From: Actinomycetospora soli | Lineage (GTDB): Bacteria > Actinomycetota > Actinomycetes > Mycobacteriales > Pseudonocardiaceae | DNA length: 64,000 bases | Reading direction: 5' to 3' | Assembly: GCF_021026295.1 (NCBI RefSeq) | Contig: NZ_JAJNDA010000011.1 | Span: 1-64,000 of the forward strand | In this document: in pieces, positions 26,798 through 34,953 of the stretch | Numbering within the stretch: the first letter of the stretch is position 1 | Layout: each line of letters starts with the position of its first letter | Notes under the pieces: generated by a model | What the model was told of the DNA's origin: nothing | Seen by the model: the letters and a program-made list of their open reading frames with translations, nothing else | Databases searched by the model: none | Program-made: the position numbers and the translations under genes

Positions 26798-27880
26798 GTG
26801 TCGTGACCCGTCACGTTGTTAGCAGGCGAGGCGGGTGATCGGTGGTTGGCCGCCGAGGGCGGAGTGGGCGCGGCGAGTGTTGTAGTCGTGGACCCAGCTG
26901 TCCAGGGCGGCCAGCCGCGCGGAGTTGCTGGTCCAGGGCCGGGCGTAGGCGAACTCGGTGAGCAGGGTCCGGTTGAGCCGCTCGACCTTGCCATTGGTCC
27001 AGGGACAGCCGGGCTTGATGAACCGGCGGCGGATGCCGAGGGCGACGCAGACCGCGGCCCAGTTCCGGCCGCGGCGGTAGGCCAGGGCGTTGTCGGTCAG
27101 GACCCGTTCGACGGTGACCCCGCGGGTCCGGAACCAGGTCGCGGCGCGGTGCAGGAACCCAGCACAGGTCAACTCCCGCTCGTCGGGCTGCGCTTCGATG
27201 TAGGCCAGCCGCGAGTGGTCGTCGATCGCGACGTGCAGGTAGTCATAGCCGTTGCCGCGACCGCGGACCGCTTCGCTGCGCCCGTGCAGCCGCCACCCGC
27301 CGCCGTCAGGGACCCGGCCGAGCTTCTTGACGTCGACGTGGAGCAGCTCGCCAGGGCGGGAGCGTTCGTAGCGCTCGCCGCTGTGGCGACGCCGGACCGG
27401 CTCGCCGGTGATCGGGTCGATCGCCGAGAGCGCCGGCACCTGGTGGCGGCGGAGGATCCGTCCGACGGTGGAGGCGACCAGCCCGAGCTCGCCGGCCAGG
27501 AACACCGGACCGCGGTGACGATCGCGGCGCAGCTCCAGGACCTGGGCCTCGACCTCGTCGGCGGTGCGCCGCGGCATGGTGTGCGGGCGCGAGGGTCGGT
27601 CCTCGAGACCGGCTTCGCCGTCGGTGTCGTAGCGGTGGATCCACTTCGCGACGGTGCCGCGGGAGACCCCGAGCTGCTCGGCGATCCGGGCTTGCGGCCA
27701 CCCGGCTTGGTAGCGGTGCACGATCAGCAGGCGCGCGTGAACGGTCAGACGGGCATTACGGTGCGGCACCGAGGGCCTCCGGTGGTCGAGATGGATGCGT
27801 CAGACACACCCACCTCGCCTCGGAGGCCCTCCTCGATCAACCCGACACGCCGCCGCACACAACGTCTCGGGTCACGACAC
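26798..27880. mobile_element. IS481-family insertion sequence, 1083 bp
   Basis: The left end GTGTCGTGACCCGTCACGTT and the reverse complement of the right end agree at 18 of 20 positions, so these are the terminal inverted repeats. One transposase fills the element on the minus strand. The ends are intact and flanked by CTAG, and the transposase frame is complete, so the element may be recent and active. It lies between the permease stop codon and a 32-base palindromic terminator. Confidence 0.92.
26819..27769 (-). CDS. IS481-family transposase
   Basis: A 316-residue DDE transposase. Residues 1-55 hold the helix-turn-helix (ARIAEQLGVSRGTVAKWIHRY), 60-120 a second winged region, and 135-310 the rve core. 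The catalytic residues are probable: Asp in GELLHVDVKKLG, Asp in VERVLTDNALAY and Glu in WTNGKVERLNRTLLTE. The sequence starts at GTG 27769 and ends with RRAHSALGGQPPITRLAC in the family manner. No frameshift is visible. Confidence 0.93.
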   Translation of the reverse strand: MPHRNARLTVHARLLIVHRYQAGWPQARIAEQLGVSRGTVAKWIHRYDTDGEAGLEDRPSRPHTMPRRTADEVEAQVLELRRDRHRGPVFLAGELGLVASTVGRILRRHQVPALSAIDPITGEPVRRRHSGERYERSRPGELLHVDVKKLGRVPDGGGWRLHGRSEAVRGRGNGYDYLHVAIDDHSRLAYIEAQPDERELTCAGFLHRAATWFRTRGVTVERVLTDNALAYRRGRNWAAVCVALGIRRRFIKPGCPWTNGKVERLNRTLLTEFAYARPWTSNSARLAALDSWVHDYNTRRAHSALGGQPPITRLAC

Positions 27881-27884
27881 CTAG
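27881..27884. repeat. right target-site duplication CTAG
   Basis: Right-hand copy of CTAG flanking the IS481-type element. Removing the element and one CTAG rejoins the permease stop to the terminator palindrome 10 bases later. Confidence 0.8.
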
Positions 27885-27894
27885 GCCGGGCGTT

Positions 27895-27926
27895 CCCGAC
27901 GGCGGGTCGCGCGACCCGCCGTCGGG
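27895..27926. terminator. perfect 32-base palindrome, bidirectional terminator
   Basis: CCCGACGGCGGGTCGC at 27895-27910 is followed at once by its exact reverse complement to 27926. It stands 10 bases before the stop of the acyl-CoA ligase gene on the minus strand and, before the IS arrived, just after the permease stop. Both arms contain the over-represented word CCCGACGGCGGG. Confidence 0.7.
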
Positions 27927-27936
27927 ACCTCGGGTC

Positions 27937-29559
27937 TCAGCCCTTCTCGGCCGCGAACTTCTCCCGCAGCGTCTTCTTCGAGAACTTGCCCGTCGAGGTC
28001 TTGGGCACTTCGTCGATGAAGACGACGTCGTCGGGGATCTGCCACTTCGCGACCTTCGTGGCCAGGTACTCCTTGACCTGCTCCGCGGTCAGCTCGGCGC
28101 CGTCGCGGATCACCACGCACGCCAGCGGACGCTCCGACCACTTCTCGTCGGGCACCGCGATGACGGCGGCCTCGGCGACCTCAGGCATCCCCATGATCTG
28201 GTTCTCCATGTCCACCGAGGAGATCCACTCCCCGCCCGACTTGACCAGGTCCTTCGTGCGGTCGACGAGCCGGACGTAGCCGGTGGGGTCGATGATCGCG
28301 ACGTCGCCGGTGCGCAGCCAGCCGTCGGCCGTGAACTGCTTCCCGCCGTCCTCGTTTCGGTAGTACGACGCCGCGATCCACGGGCCGGCGGCCTGCAGCT
28401 CGCCCGACGAGGAGCCGTCCCACGGGACGATGTCGCCGGTGTCCGGGTCGGCGAGGCGGAGGTCGACGAGCGGGGTCACCTGGCCCTGCGTGGCGCGGAC
28501 GTCGGCGAGCTCGTCGTCGGACAGGTCGTCGTGGATCGAGCGCAGCATGCCCGTCGTCGCGATCGGGCTAGTCTCCGTCATGCCCCAGGCCTGCGTGATC
28601 GGCAGCCCGATCTTCTCCCGCCAGCCCTCGGAGAGCGACCGTGGCACGGCCGACCCGCCGCAGAGCACGAGGCGCAGGTGCGGGACGTCGGCCCGCTCGA
28701 GCTCGGGCAGCACGCCCATCCAGATGGTGGGGACACCCGCGGTGAGCGTGACGTCGTGGTCGCGCAGCATCCCGGCGATCGCCTTCGGCACCATGTTCGG
28801 GCCGGGCATCACCAGTGACGCGCCGCAGAACACCGCCGCGTACGGGGTGCCCCAGGCGTTGGCGTGGAACATCGGCACGATCGGCAGCAGGACGTCCCGC
28901 TCCACCAGCCCGGCCACGTCGGCCATGAGCAGCGCGATCGAGTGCAGGACCGTCGAGCGGTGCGAGTAGACGACGCCCTTGGGGTTGCCGGTGGTGCCGG
29001 ACGTGTAGCACATCGCGGCCGCGCGGTTCTCGTCCGCGACCTCGAAGGGCCCGGTGAACGGCTCGACCGAGGCGAGCAGCTCCGCGTGGTCGACGATGCG
29101 CTCGTCGGCGGGGACCTCGGTGTCGGCGCCGTCGTCGATCACGACGAACTTCTTCACGTTCGGCATCTGGTCGGCGAGCGGCCAGAGCATCCCGAACAGC
29201 GCCCGCTCGACGAAGATCACCTCGTCGTCGGCGTGGTTGACGATGTAGACGAGCTGCTCGGGGAAGAGCCGGATGTTGAGCGTGTGCAGCACGCGGCCGG
29301 TGCAGGGCACCGCGAAGTACAGCTCGAGGTGGGTCGGGGTGTTCCAGCAGAAGGTGCCCACCCGGGCGTCCTCGGCGACGCCGAGCGCGTCGAGGGCGGC
29401 GGCGGTGCGCCGGACGCGCTGCGCCCAGTCCGCGTAGGTGGTCGTGGTGGCGGCGCCCCCGACCCCGAGTCCGGTGATCTGCTTGTGGCCGAACATCTGC
29501 TCGGCCCGGTGGAACACGTGTGGCAGGGCGAGGGGACGGTTCTGCATCTGTCCGAGCAC
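27937..29559 (-). CDS. long-chain fatty-acid-CoA ligase (AMP-binding)
   Basis: An ANL-family acyl-CoA synthetase of 540 residues, activating a fatty acid through an acyl-adenylate. Motifs are AAMCYTSGTTGNPKGVVYSHRS (P-loop; core TSGTTGNPKG), the LTAGVPTIW region, QAWGMTETSPIA (A5 motif), GWLRTGDVAIIDPTGY and DLVKSGGEWISSVDMEN, and the C-terminal catalytic Lys in TSTGKFSKKTLRE. Start is uncertain: GTG 29559 gives VLGQMQNRPLALPHVFHRAE, the form I expect for this family; ATG 29583 and ATG 29547 are alternatives. It is divergent from ahcY and convergent with the IS-interrupted permease region. Confidence 0.9.
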   Translation of the reverse strand: MLGQMQNRPLALPHVFHRAEQMFGHKQITGLGVGGAATTTTYADWAQRVRRTAAALDALGVAEDARVGTFCWNTPTHLELYFAVPCTGRVLHTLNIRLFPEQLVYIVNHADDEVIFVERALFGMLWPLADQMPNVKKFVVIDDGADTEVPADERIVDHAELLASVEPFTGPFEVADENRAAAMCYTSGTTGNPKGVVYSHRSTVLHSIALLMADVAGLVERDVLLPIVPMFHANAWGTPYAAVFCGASLVMPGPNMVPKAIAGMLRDHDVTLTAGVPTIWMGVLPELERADVPHLRLVLCGGSAVPRSLSEGWREKIGLPITQAWGMTETSPIATTGMLRSIHDDLSDDELADVRATQGQVTPLVDLRLADPDTGDIVPWDGSSSGELQAAGPWIAASYYRNEDGGKQFTADGWLRTGDVAIIDPTGYVRLVDRTKDLVKSGGEWISSVDMENQIMGMPEVAEAAVIAVPDEKWSERPLACVVIRDGAELTAEQVKEYLATKVAKWQIPDDVVFIDEVPKTSTGKFSKKTLREKFAAEKG

Positions 29560-29984
29560 GGGCGCGGCCTTCCTGGGCTGCATCGACGATGACGGGACGG
29601 TCAGCCTACGGTGGTTGTGGCGGCGGTCATACCGTTCGCGTCCGCAGGTGGTCCTGTGACCGGATCGACTGTGACCCGGGTGACGAACCAGGACTACCGG
29701 GCGCCCACCTGCGGGGACATTCCGCGGTCGGGCGGAGTGGCTCCCGTTCGCCTTGACCGACCCCGGGACCTGTGTGAATCTCGGAGCACGGAAATCGACG
29801 CACGTGACGTGCGACGGAGCCGCCGAGTGGCGCTGCAACGGGCCTCGCGCCCGCCACGCTCGGTGGATTCCGCACCATCGCAAGGGCGCCTCAGGACGGT
29901 GGAGGACCGTGCCCGAGGCCCGGCGGTGAACCGGGCCGATGACGCGGTCGTACCACTCAACCCACGACGAGCGGACGAGGAGTC
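29560..29984. other. 425-base intergenic region with divergent promoters and riboswitch
   Basis: It separates the acyl-CoA ligase start from ahcY. Besides the SAH aptamer at 29820-29890 it holds a Gly/Cys-rich stretch after the aptamer (CCCGAGGCCCGGCGG then ACCGGGCC near 29908-29938) that can form the expression-platform hairpin GGCCCGG/CCGGGCC. GAGGAG at 29974-29980 is the ahcY ribosome-binding site. No coding frame is convincing. Confidence 0.6.
29820..29890 (+). promoter_or_regulatory. probable S-adenosylhomocysteine (SAH) riboswitch
   Basis: About 95 bases before ahcY. P1 pairs 29820-29827 with 29859-29866 (8 pairs including one G-U). The conserved strand GGCGCTGCAA (29829-29838) follows, then P2 CGGGC/GCCCG (29839-29843 with 29849-29853) and the CCACGCTCGG strand. 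A pseudoknot pairs GGCGC (29829-29833) with GCGCC (29886-29890). The published SAH aptamer of Ralstonia has the same order with GAGCGC pairing GCGCUC, so the pseudoknot covaries. SAH binding turns on ahcY in known cases. Two bases of the consensus differ (GA to TG, and CAGG to CACG). Confidence 0.75.
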
Positions 29985-31469
29985 ATGGCAGCAGTAGGCA
30001 CCACGCACGAGAAGTACGCCGAGAAGAACGGGATCGACTTCGCGGTCGCCGACCTCTCGCAGGCCGACTTCGGCCGTCGCGAGATCCGGCTCGCCGAGCA
30101 CGAGATGCCCGGGCTGATGGCCCTGCGGCGCGAGTACGCCGAGGCCAAGCCGCTGCACGGCGCCCGCGTCTCCGGCTCGCTGCACATGACGATCCAGACC
30201 GCGGTGCTCATCGAGACGCTGGTCGAGCTCGGCGCCGAGGTCCGCTGGGCCTCCTGCAACATCTTCTCCACCCAGGACCACGCGGCCGCCGCGGTCGTCG
30301 TCGGCCCGCACGGGACCCCGGAGGAGCCGAAGGGCATCGCCTGCTTCGCCTGGAAGGGCGAGACGCTGGAGGAGTACTGGTGGTGCGCCGAGCAGATGCT
30401 CGCCTGGCGTGACGCCGACACCCGCGGCCCGAACATGATCCTGGACGACGGCGGCGACGCCACCATGCTCGTCCACAAGGGTGTCGAGTTCGAGCAGGCC
30501 GGCGTCGTGCCGACCACCTCGGACGAGGACCCGGCCGAGTACGGCGTCGTCCTCGAGACGCTGCGCCGCTCGCTCGCCGAGGACCCGCAGCACTGGACCA
30601 AGGTCGCGTCCGGCATCAAGGGCGTCACCGAGGAGACCACGACCGGCGTCCACCGCCTGTACGAGTTCTTCGAGCAGGACAAGCTCCTGTTCCCGGCGAT
30701 CAACGTCAACGACTCGGTCACCAAGTCGAAGTTCGACAACAAGTACGGCTGCCGCCACTCGCTCGTCGACGGCATCAACCGCGCCGTCGACGTGCTGATC
30801 TCCGGCAAGAAGGCCGTCATCTGCGGTTACGGCGACGTCGGCAAGGGCTCGGCCGAGTCGCTCGCCGGCCAGGGCGCCCGCGTGACGATCACCGAGTCGG
30901 ACCCGATCTGCGCGCTCCAGGCGCTCATGGAGGGCTACGACGTCCAGACCCTCGACAACGTGATCGAGACCGCCGACATCGTCATCACGACGACCGGCAA
31001 CAAGGACATCGTCACCCTCGACCACATGAAGCGGATGAAGCACCAGGCGATCCTGGGCAACATCGGCCACTTCGACAACGAGATCCAGATGGAGAAGCTG
31101 GAGCGCTCGGGCGACGCCCAGCGGCTGAACATCAAGCCGCAGGTCGACGAGTGGCGCTTCCAGGACGGCCACTCGATCATCATCCTGTCCGAGGGCCGGC
31201 TGCTGAACCTCGGCAACGCCACGGGCCACCCGAGCTTCGTCATGTCGAACTCGTTCGCGAACCAGACGATCGCGCAGATCGAGATCTTCACCAAGCCCGG
31301 TGAGTACCCGGTCGGCGTCTACCGTCTGCCGAAGCACCTCGACGAGAAGGTCGCGAAGGTGCACGTCGAGGCGCTGGGCGGCGAGCTGACCAAGCTCACC
31401 AAGGACCAGGCCGAGTACATCGGCGTCGACGTCGAGGGCCCGTACAAGCCGGAGCACTACCGCTACTAG
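29985..31469 (+). CDS. ahcY: adenosylhomocysteinase
   Basis: Hydrolyses S-adenosylhomocysteine to adenosine and homocysteine, relieving product inhibition of methyltransferases. The 494-residue sequence has the substrate region [39 protein letters not shown] with the catalytic Lys, the NAD loop [15 protein letters not shown], and [20 protein letters not shown], ending PEHYRY. The mycobacterial-type insertion (QEADAT-like region around [19 protein letters not shown]) is present. ATG 29985 is preceded by GAGGAG. The upstream SAH aptamer predicts induction by SAH. A 15-pair terminator hairpin follows at 31554-31588. Confidence 0.97.
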   Translation: MAAVGTTHEKYAEKNGIDFAVADLSQADFGRREIRLAEHEMPGLMALRREYAEAKPLHGARVSGSLHMTIQTAVLIETLVELGAEVRWASCNIFSTQDHAAAAVVVGPHGTPEEPKGIACFAWKGETLEEYWWCAEQMLAWRDADTRGPNMILDDGGDATMLVHKGVEFEQAGVVPTTSDEDPAEYGVVLETLRRSLAEDPQHWTKVASGIKGVTEETTTGVHRLYEFFEQDKLLFPAINVNDSVTKSKFDNKYGCRHSLVDGINRAVDVLISGKKAVICGYGDVGKGSAESLAGQGARVTITESDPICALQALMEGYDVQTLDNVIETADIVITTTGNKDIVTLDHMKRMKHQAILGNIGHFDNEIQMEKLERSGDAQRLNIKPQVDEWRFQDGHSIIILSEGRLLNLGNATGHPSFVMSNSFANQTIAQIEIFTKPGEYPVGVYRLPKHLDEKVAKVHVEALGGELTKLTKDQAEYIGVDVEGPYKPEHYRY

Positions 31470-31553
31470 TCAGCCGCGGCAGGCGGAACCGGTGGTCAGC
31501 GCTCGTACCTCGCACTGCTCACCGGTCCGCGCCGCGTAGGCGGTCCTGACCTC

Positions 31554-31588
31554 GGAGGGCCCCGTCGCCACGTGCGGCGGGGCCCTCC
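31554..31588 (+). terminator. strong hairpin after ahcY
   Basis: GGAGGGCCCCGTCGC (31554-31568) pairs with GCGGCGGGGCCCTCC (31574-31588) with one G-T pair and a 5-base loop. It follows the ahcY stop by 85 bases and precedes tmk. Confidence 0.75.
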
Positions 31589-31714
31589 GTCGTGTCCGGG
31601 CCCGCCGGGCGAGGGTGACGTGGGGCAGGTCCCGGGCCCGCCGGACCTGCCTGGTGCGCACCTCGCGGGTCCCGCACCCCGGTCACACTGTGTTCCTGGC
31701 TAGCGTGGCCGTCC

Positions 31715-32419
31715 GTGGGTGTTCTGGTGGCCGTCGAAGGGCTGGACGGGGCGGGCAAGGCGACCCTGGTGGCCGCCCTGCGGCGCTGCGCCGAGGCCCG
31801 CGGAGCCACCGTCGACACGATCGCGTTCCCCCGCTATGACGACGACGTCCACGCCGCGCTCGCGGGTGAGGCGCTGCGCGGCGCCCACGGCGACACCGGC
31901 GCGTCGGTGCACGCCATGGCGCTGCTGTTCGCCCTCGACCGACGGGGCGCCCGGGCCGAGCTCGCCACCCGCCGTCGGGGCTGCGACCTGCTGCTGGTCG
32001 ACCGCTACGTGGCCTCGAACGCGGCGTACGGCTCGGCGCGCGTGCACGAGACCCTCGGGCCCTTCGCGCAGTGGGTGCACGCCACCGAGATCGAGCGCTT
32101 CGGGCTCCCCGTGCCCGACGCCCAGGTGCTGGTCCGCGTCCCGCCGGACCTCGCGGCGCAGCGGGTCCGCGACCGTGCGGCGCAGCAGCCCGAGCGGGCG
32201 GCGGACGGGTTCGAGGCCGACGCCGCCCTGCAGGGCCGGTGCGCCGCGGTGTACGACGCCCTGGTCACGGAGCAGTGGCTGGCACCCTGGTGGGTGTCGG
32301 ACAATCGGCAGTCGGGGGATGAAGCGCTCACCCGTACGGCTGACGCGGTCCTGGATGCCGTGCTGGGCGACGCATTCGCTCCCGGATCGTCGGTGAGAAG
32401 TGACACCATTGAGACATGA
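31715..32419 (+). CDS. tmk: dTMP kinase
   Basis: Phosphorylates dTMP to dTDP. The 234-residue protein opens VLVAVEGLDGAGKATLVAALR with a P-loop (GLDGAGKAT; Ala where Ser/Thr is common), and the DRY motif is in LLLVDRYVASNAAYGSAR. The lid region DRAAQQPERAADGFEADAAL is present. TAGCGT at 31701-31706 lies eight bases before GTG 31715, so the transcript is probably leaderless. The stop overlaps the mtrA ATG. Order sahH-tmk-mtrA-mtrB-lpqB is the mycobacterial order. Confidence 0.94.
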   Translation: MGVLVAVEGLDGAGKATLVAALRRCAEARGATVDTIAFPRYDDDVHAALAGEALRGAHGDTGASVHAMALLFALDRRGARAELATRRRGCDLLLVDRYVASNAAYGSARVHETLGPFAQWVHATEIERFGLPVPDAQVLVRVPPDLAAQRVRDRAAQQPERAADGFEADAALQGRCAAVYDALVTEQWLAPWWVSDNRQSGDEALTRTADAVLDAVLGDAFAPGSSVRSDTIET

Positions 32420-33093
32420 GTTCCCGAATCCTCGTCGTGGACGACGACTCCTCGCTCGCCGAGATGCTGACGATCGTCCTGCAGGGCGAGGGGTTCGAGA
32501 CGACCGTCGTCTCCGACGGGGCCGAGGCGCTGCCGACCGTCCGGGAGGCGGCCCCGGATCTGGTGCTGCTCGACCTGATGCTCCCGGGCATGAACGGGAT
32601 CGACGTGTGCCGCGCGATCCGGGCGGAGTCCGGGGTGCCCGTCGTCATGCTGACCGCGAAGACCGACACGGTGGACATCGTGCTCGGCCTGGAGTCGGGT
32701 GCGGACGACTACATCGTCAAGCCGTTCAAGCCGAAGGAACTGGTCGCCCGGATCCGGGCCCGGCTGCGGCAGTTCCCGGCCGAGCCGAGCGAGCAGATGC
32801 AGATCGGGGACGTGACGATCGACGTGCCGGCGCACCAGGTGCGCCGGGGCGGCACCCCGATCCCGCTCACGCCGCTGGAGTTCGACCTGCTCGTCGCCCT
32901 GGCGCGCAAGCCGCGGCAGGTGTTCACCCGCGAGGTGCTGCTCGAGCAGGTGTGGGGCTACCGGCACGCCGCCGACACGCGGCTGGTGAACGTCCACGTG
33001 CAGCGGCTGCGCTCCAAGGTGGAGAAGGACCCGGAGCACCCCGAGGTGGTGCTCACGGTGCGCGGTGTCGGCTACAAGGCCGGACCGCCCTGA
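32416..33093 (+). CDS. mtrA: response regulator MtrA
   Basis: OmpR/PhoB-type response regulator of 225 residues, the partner of MtrB, controlling cell division and envelope genes in actinobacteria. Receiver residues 1-115 start SSRILVVDDDSSLAEML; the phosphoacceptor is D53 in LLDLMLPGMNG, with Lys in IVKPFKPKEL. The winged-helix effector (about 130-225) contains LTPLEFDLLVALARKPRQVF and TRLVNVHVQRLRSKVE. The ATG overlaps the tmk stop region by 4 bases, so the two are coupled. Sequence is close to the mycobacterial protein. Confidence 0.97.
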   Translation: MSSRILVVDDDSSLAEMLTIVLQGEGFETTVVSDGAEALPTVREAAPDLVLLDLMLPGMNGIDVCRAIRAESGVPVVMLTAKTDTVDIVLGLESGADDYIVKPFKPKELVARIRARLRQFPAEPSEQMQIGDVTIDVPAHQVRRGGTPIPLTPLEFDLLVALARKPRQVFTREVLLEQVWGYRHAADTRLVNVHVQRLRSKVEKDPEHPEVVLTVRGVGYKAGPP

Positions 33094-33123
33094 TCGGCAT
33101 GACCCCCCGCCCCGGCGCGCGCC

Positions 33124-34953
33124 GTGGCTGACCGTCTCGCCGGGCTCCGCCGCCGCGCCGAACTGGCCCTCGCGGAGCGGGTCGGCGCCGTCCGCGTGCT
33201 GTGGCGGCGCTCGATGCAGCTGCGGGTGGTGCTGTCGACGGTCGCGATGTCGACCGTCGTCGTCCTCGTGCTCGGCCTGGTGCTGCAGACCCAGATCGCC
33301 GACCGGCTGCTCGAGGGCAAGGAACAGGCCGCCCTGGTGCAGGCCGACATCAGCCGCGGCAACCTGGAGCGCGACCTCGCCCGCGTCGACCCCGATCGCG
33401 ACGGCACCCAGGCCACCCTCGACGAGGCCCTCGACGGGCTGACGTCGTCCGGCTCGGGCTCCGACCGGGACGCCGGGGCGTTCGAGGCGGTCCTCGTCGC
33501 CGGCACCGAGGCGATCGGGACGCCGGGGGCCTCCGGGGGCGGCGGCTCCGGCACCGACCCGTCGTCGGGACCCTCCGGCGTGGTGCCCCCGCAGCTGCGC
33601 GCCCCGGTGCTCAAGGGGTTCCTCGCCACCAAGTACGTGACGGTCAGCCAGGGCGGACGGCCGGACGTGCCGGCCTACGTCGTCGGGCAGCCGGTGCGCA
33701 CCGCGGGTCGGAACCTCCAGCTGTACCTGATCTTCCCGCTCTCGGCCGAGCAGCGGACGCTGGCGCTGATCCAGTCGACGCTCGCCCTCGCCGGGCTGGC
33801 GCTGCTGGGCCTGCTCGCGGGCATCTCGAGCATCGTCACGCGGCAGGTCGTGCGGCCGGTCCGCCAGGCGGCCGACGTCGCCGAGCGGTTCGCCGACGGG
33901 CACCTCGACGAGCGCATGCCGGTCTACGGCGACGACGAGGTGGCCCGGCTCGCCGAGTCCTACAACGAGATGGCCGCCAGCATCCAGCAGCAGATCCACC
34001 AGCTCGAGGAGTTCGGGGCGCTGCAGCGGCGGTTCACCTCCGACGTCAGCCACGAGCTGCGGACGCCGCTGACGACGGTGCGCATGGCGGCGGAGGTGCT
34101 GCACGCGCAGGCGGAGGACATGGATCGCATCGCCCAGCGGTCGGCCCAGCTGCTCGTCGACGAGCTGGACCGCTTCGAGTCGCTGCTCGGCGACCTGCTC
34201 GAGATCAGCCGGCTCGACGCCGGGGTGGCCGAGCTCGCCGTCGAGCAGGTCGACGTGCGCGACGTGGTGCGCCGCGCCGCCGAGACCGTGCGGCACCTGG
34301 TCGACGACACCGCGACGCCGCTGCTGCTCGACCTCACCGATCTCGCCGTCGCCGAGGTCGACCCGCGCCGGGTCGAGCGCATCCTGCGCAACCTGCTGGC
34401 CAACGCGATCGACCACGGCGAGAGCCGCCCGGTGGAGGTGCGGGTGGCCGCCGACGACCACGCCGTGGCCGTCGTGGTCCGCGACCACGGGGTGGGGCTC
34501 AAGCCCGGCGAGGCCGGGCTTGTCTTCAACCGGTTCTGGCGCGCCGACCCCTCCCGCCAGCGCCGCAGCGGCGGCACCGGCCTCGGCCTCGCCATCAGCC
34601 TCGAGGACGCGCGGCTGCAGGGCGGCTGGCTGCAGGCGTGGGGCGAGTCCGACCACGGGGCGGTGTTCCGGCTGACGCTGCCGCGCACCGCCGGGGACCT
34701 GCTGCGCACGAGCCCGCTCCCGCTGATCCCCGTCTCCGCCGCCCCCGCCGAGGCCGAGCCCGGCATCCACGAGGCGGCCGGCACCACGGGCACGGCGCTG
34801 CCCCCGCCGGAGACCGGCGAGTTCGCGGTGGTCGTGCCCGAGGAGCTCGGGGACCCGTCGTCGGGATCGGGATCGGGATCGGGATCGGGATCGGGGTCGG
34901 AGACCGAGCGCAGCGGAGCCCGACCACCGGGACTGCCCGAGGACGCGCGGTGA
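33124..34953 (+). CDS. mtrB: sensor histidine kinase MtrB
   Basis: Membrane sensor kinase of 609 residues. Topology: basic N-terminus, TM1 at about 35-60 (VVLSTVAMSTVVVLVLGLVL), an extracytoplasmic region of some 150 residues, TM2 at about 215-240, HAMP, then HisKA with SHELRTPLTTVR (His310) and HATPase with NLLANAIDHGES, DHGVGLKPGE and GTGLGLAIS. A Pro/Gly-rich cytoplasmic tail contains six Gly-Ser repeats encoded by a hexanucleotide microsatellite. It follows mtrA by 30 bases and overlaps lpqB in GTGA. It phosphorylates MtrA in response to envelope or division-linked signals. Confidence 0.96.
   Translation: MADRLAGLRRRAELALAERVGAVRVLWRRSMQLRVVLSTVAMSTVVVLVLGLVLQTQIADRLLEGKEQAALVQADISRGNLERDLARVDPDRDGTQATLDEALDGLTSSGSGSDRDAGAFEAVLVAGTEAIGTPGASGGGGSGTDPSSGPSGVVPPQLRAPVLKGFLATKYVTVSQGGRPDVPAYVVGQPVRTAGRNLQLYLIFPLSAEQRTLALIQSTLALAGLALLGLLAGISSIVTRQVVRPVRQAADVAERFADGHLDERMPVYGDDEVARLAESYNEMAASIQQQIHQLEEFGALQRRFTSDVSHELRTPLTTVRMAAEVLHAQAEDMDRIAQRSAQLLVDELDRFESLLGDLLEISRLDAGVAELAVEQVDVRDVVRRAAETVRHLVDDTATPLLLDLTDLAVAEVDPRRVERILRNLLANAIDHGESRPVEVRVAADDHAVAVVVRDHGVGLKPGEAGLVFNRFWRADPSRQRRSGGTGLGLAISLEDARLQGGWLQAWGESDHGAVFRLTLPRTAGDLLRTSPLPLIPVSAAPAEAEPGIHEAAGTTGTALPPPETGEFAVVVPEELGDPSSGSGSGSGSGSGSETERSGARPPGLPEDAR
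34863..34898 (+). repeat. GGGATC hexanucleotide microsatellite in mtrB
   Basis: Five perfect GGGATC units (34863-34892) and one GGGGTC unit encode alternating Gly-Ser in the MtrB tail. Length change by whole units would add or remove Gly-Ser pairs without a frameshift. Confidence 0.9.

Noticed and set aside
29908-29940. Independent rho-type terminator before ahcY
   Set aside because: The GGCCCGG/CCGGGCC hairpin lies between the SAH aptamer and the start codon, so it is better read as the expression platform of the riboswitch.
31470-31661. 63-residue minus-strand frame after ahcY
   Set aside because: Arg-rich composition, overlaps the terminator hairpin and lacks a plausible start signal.
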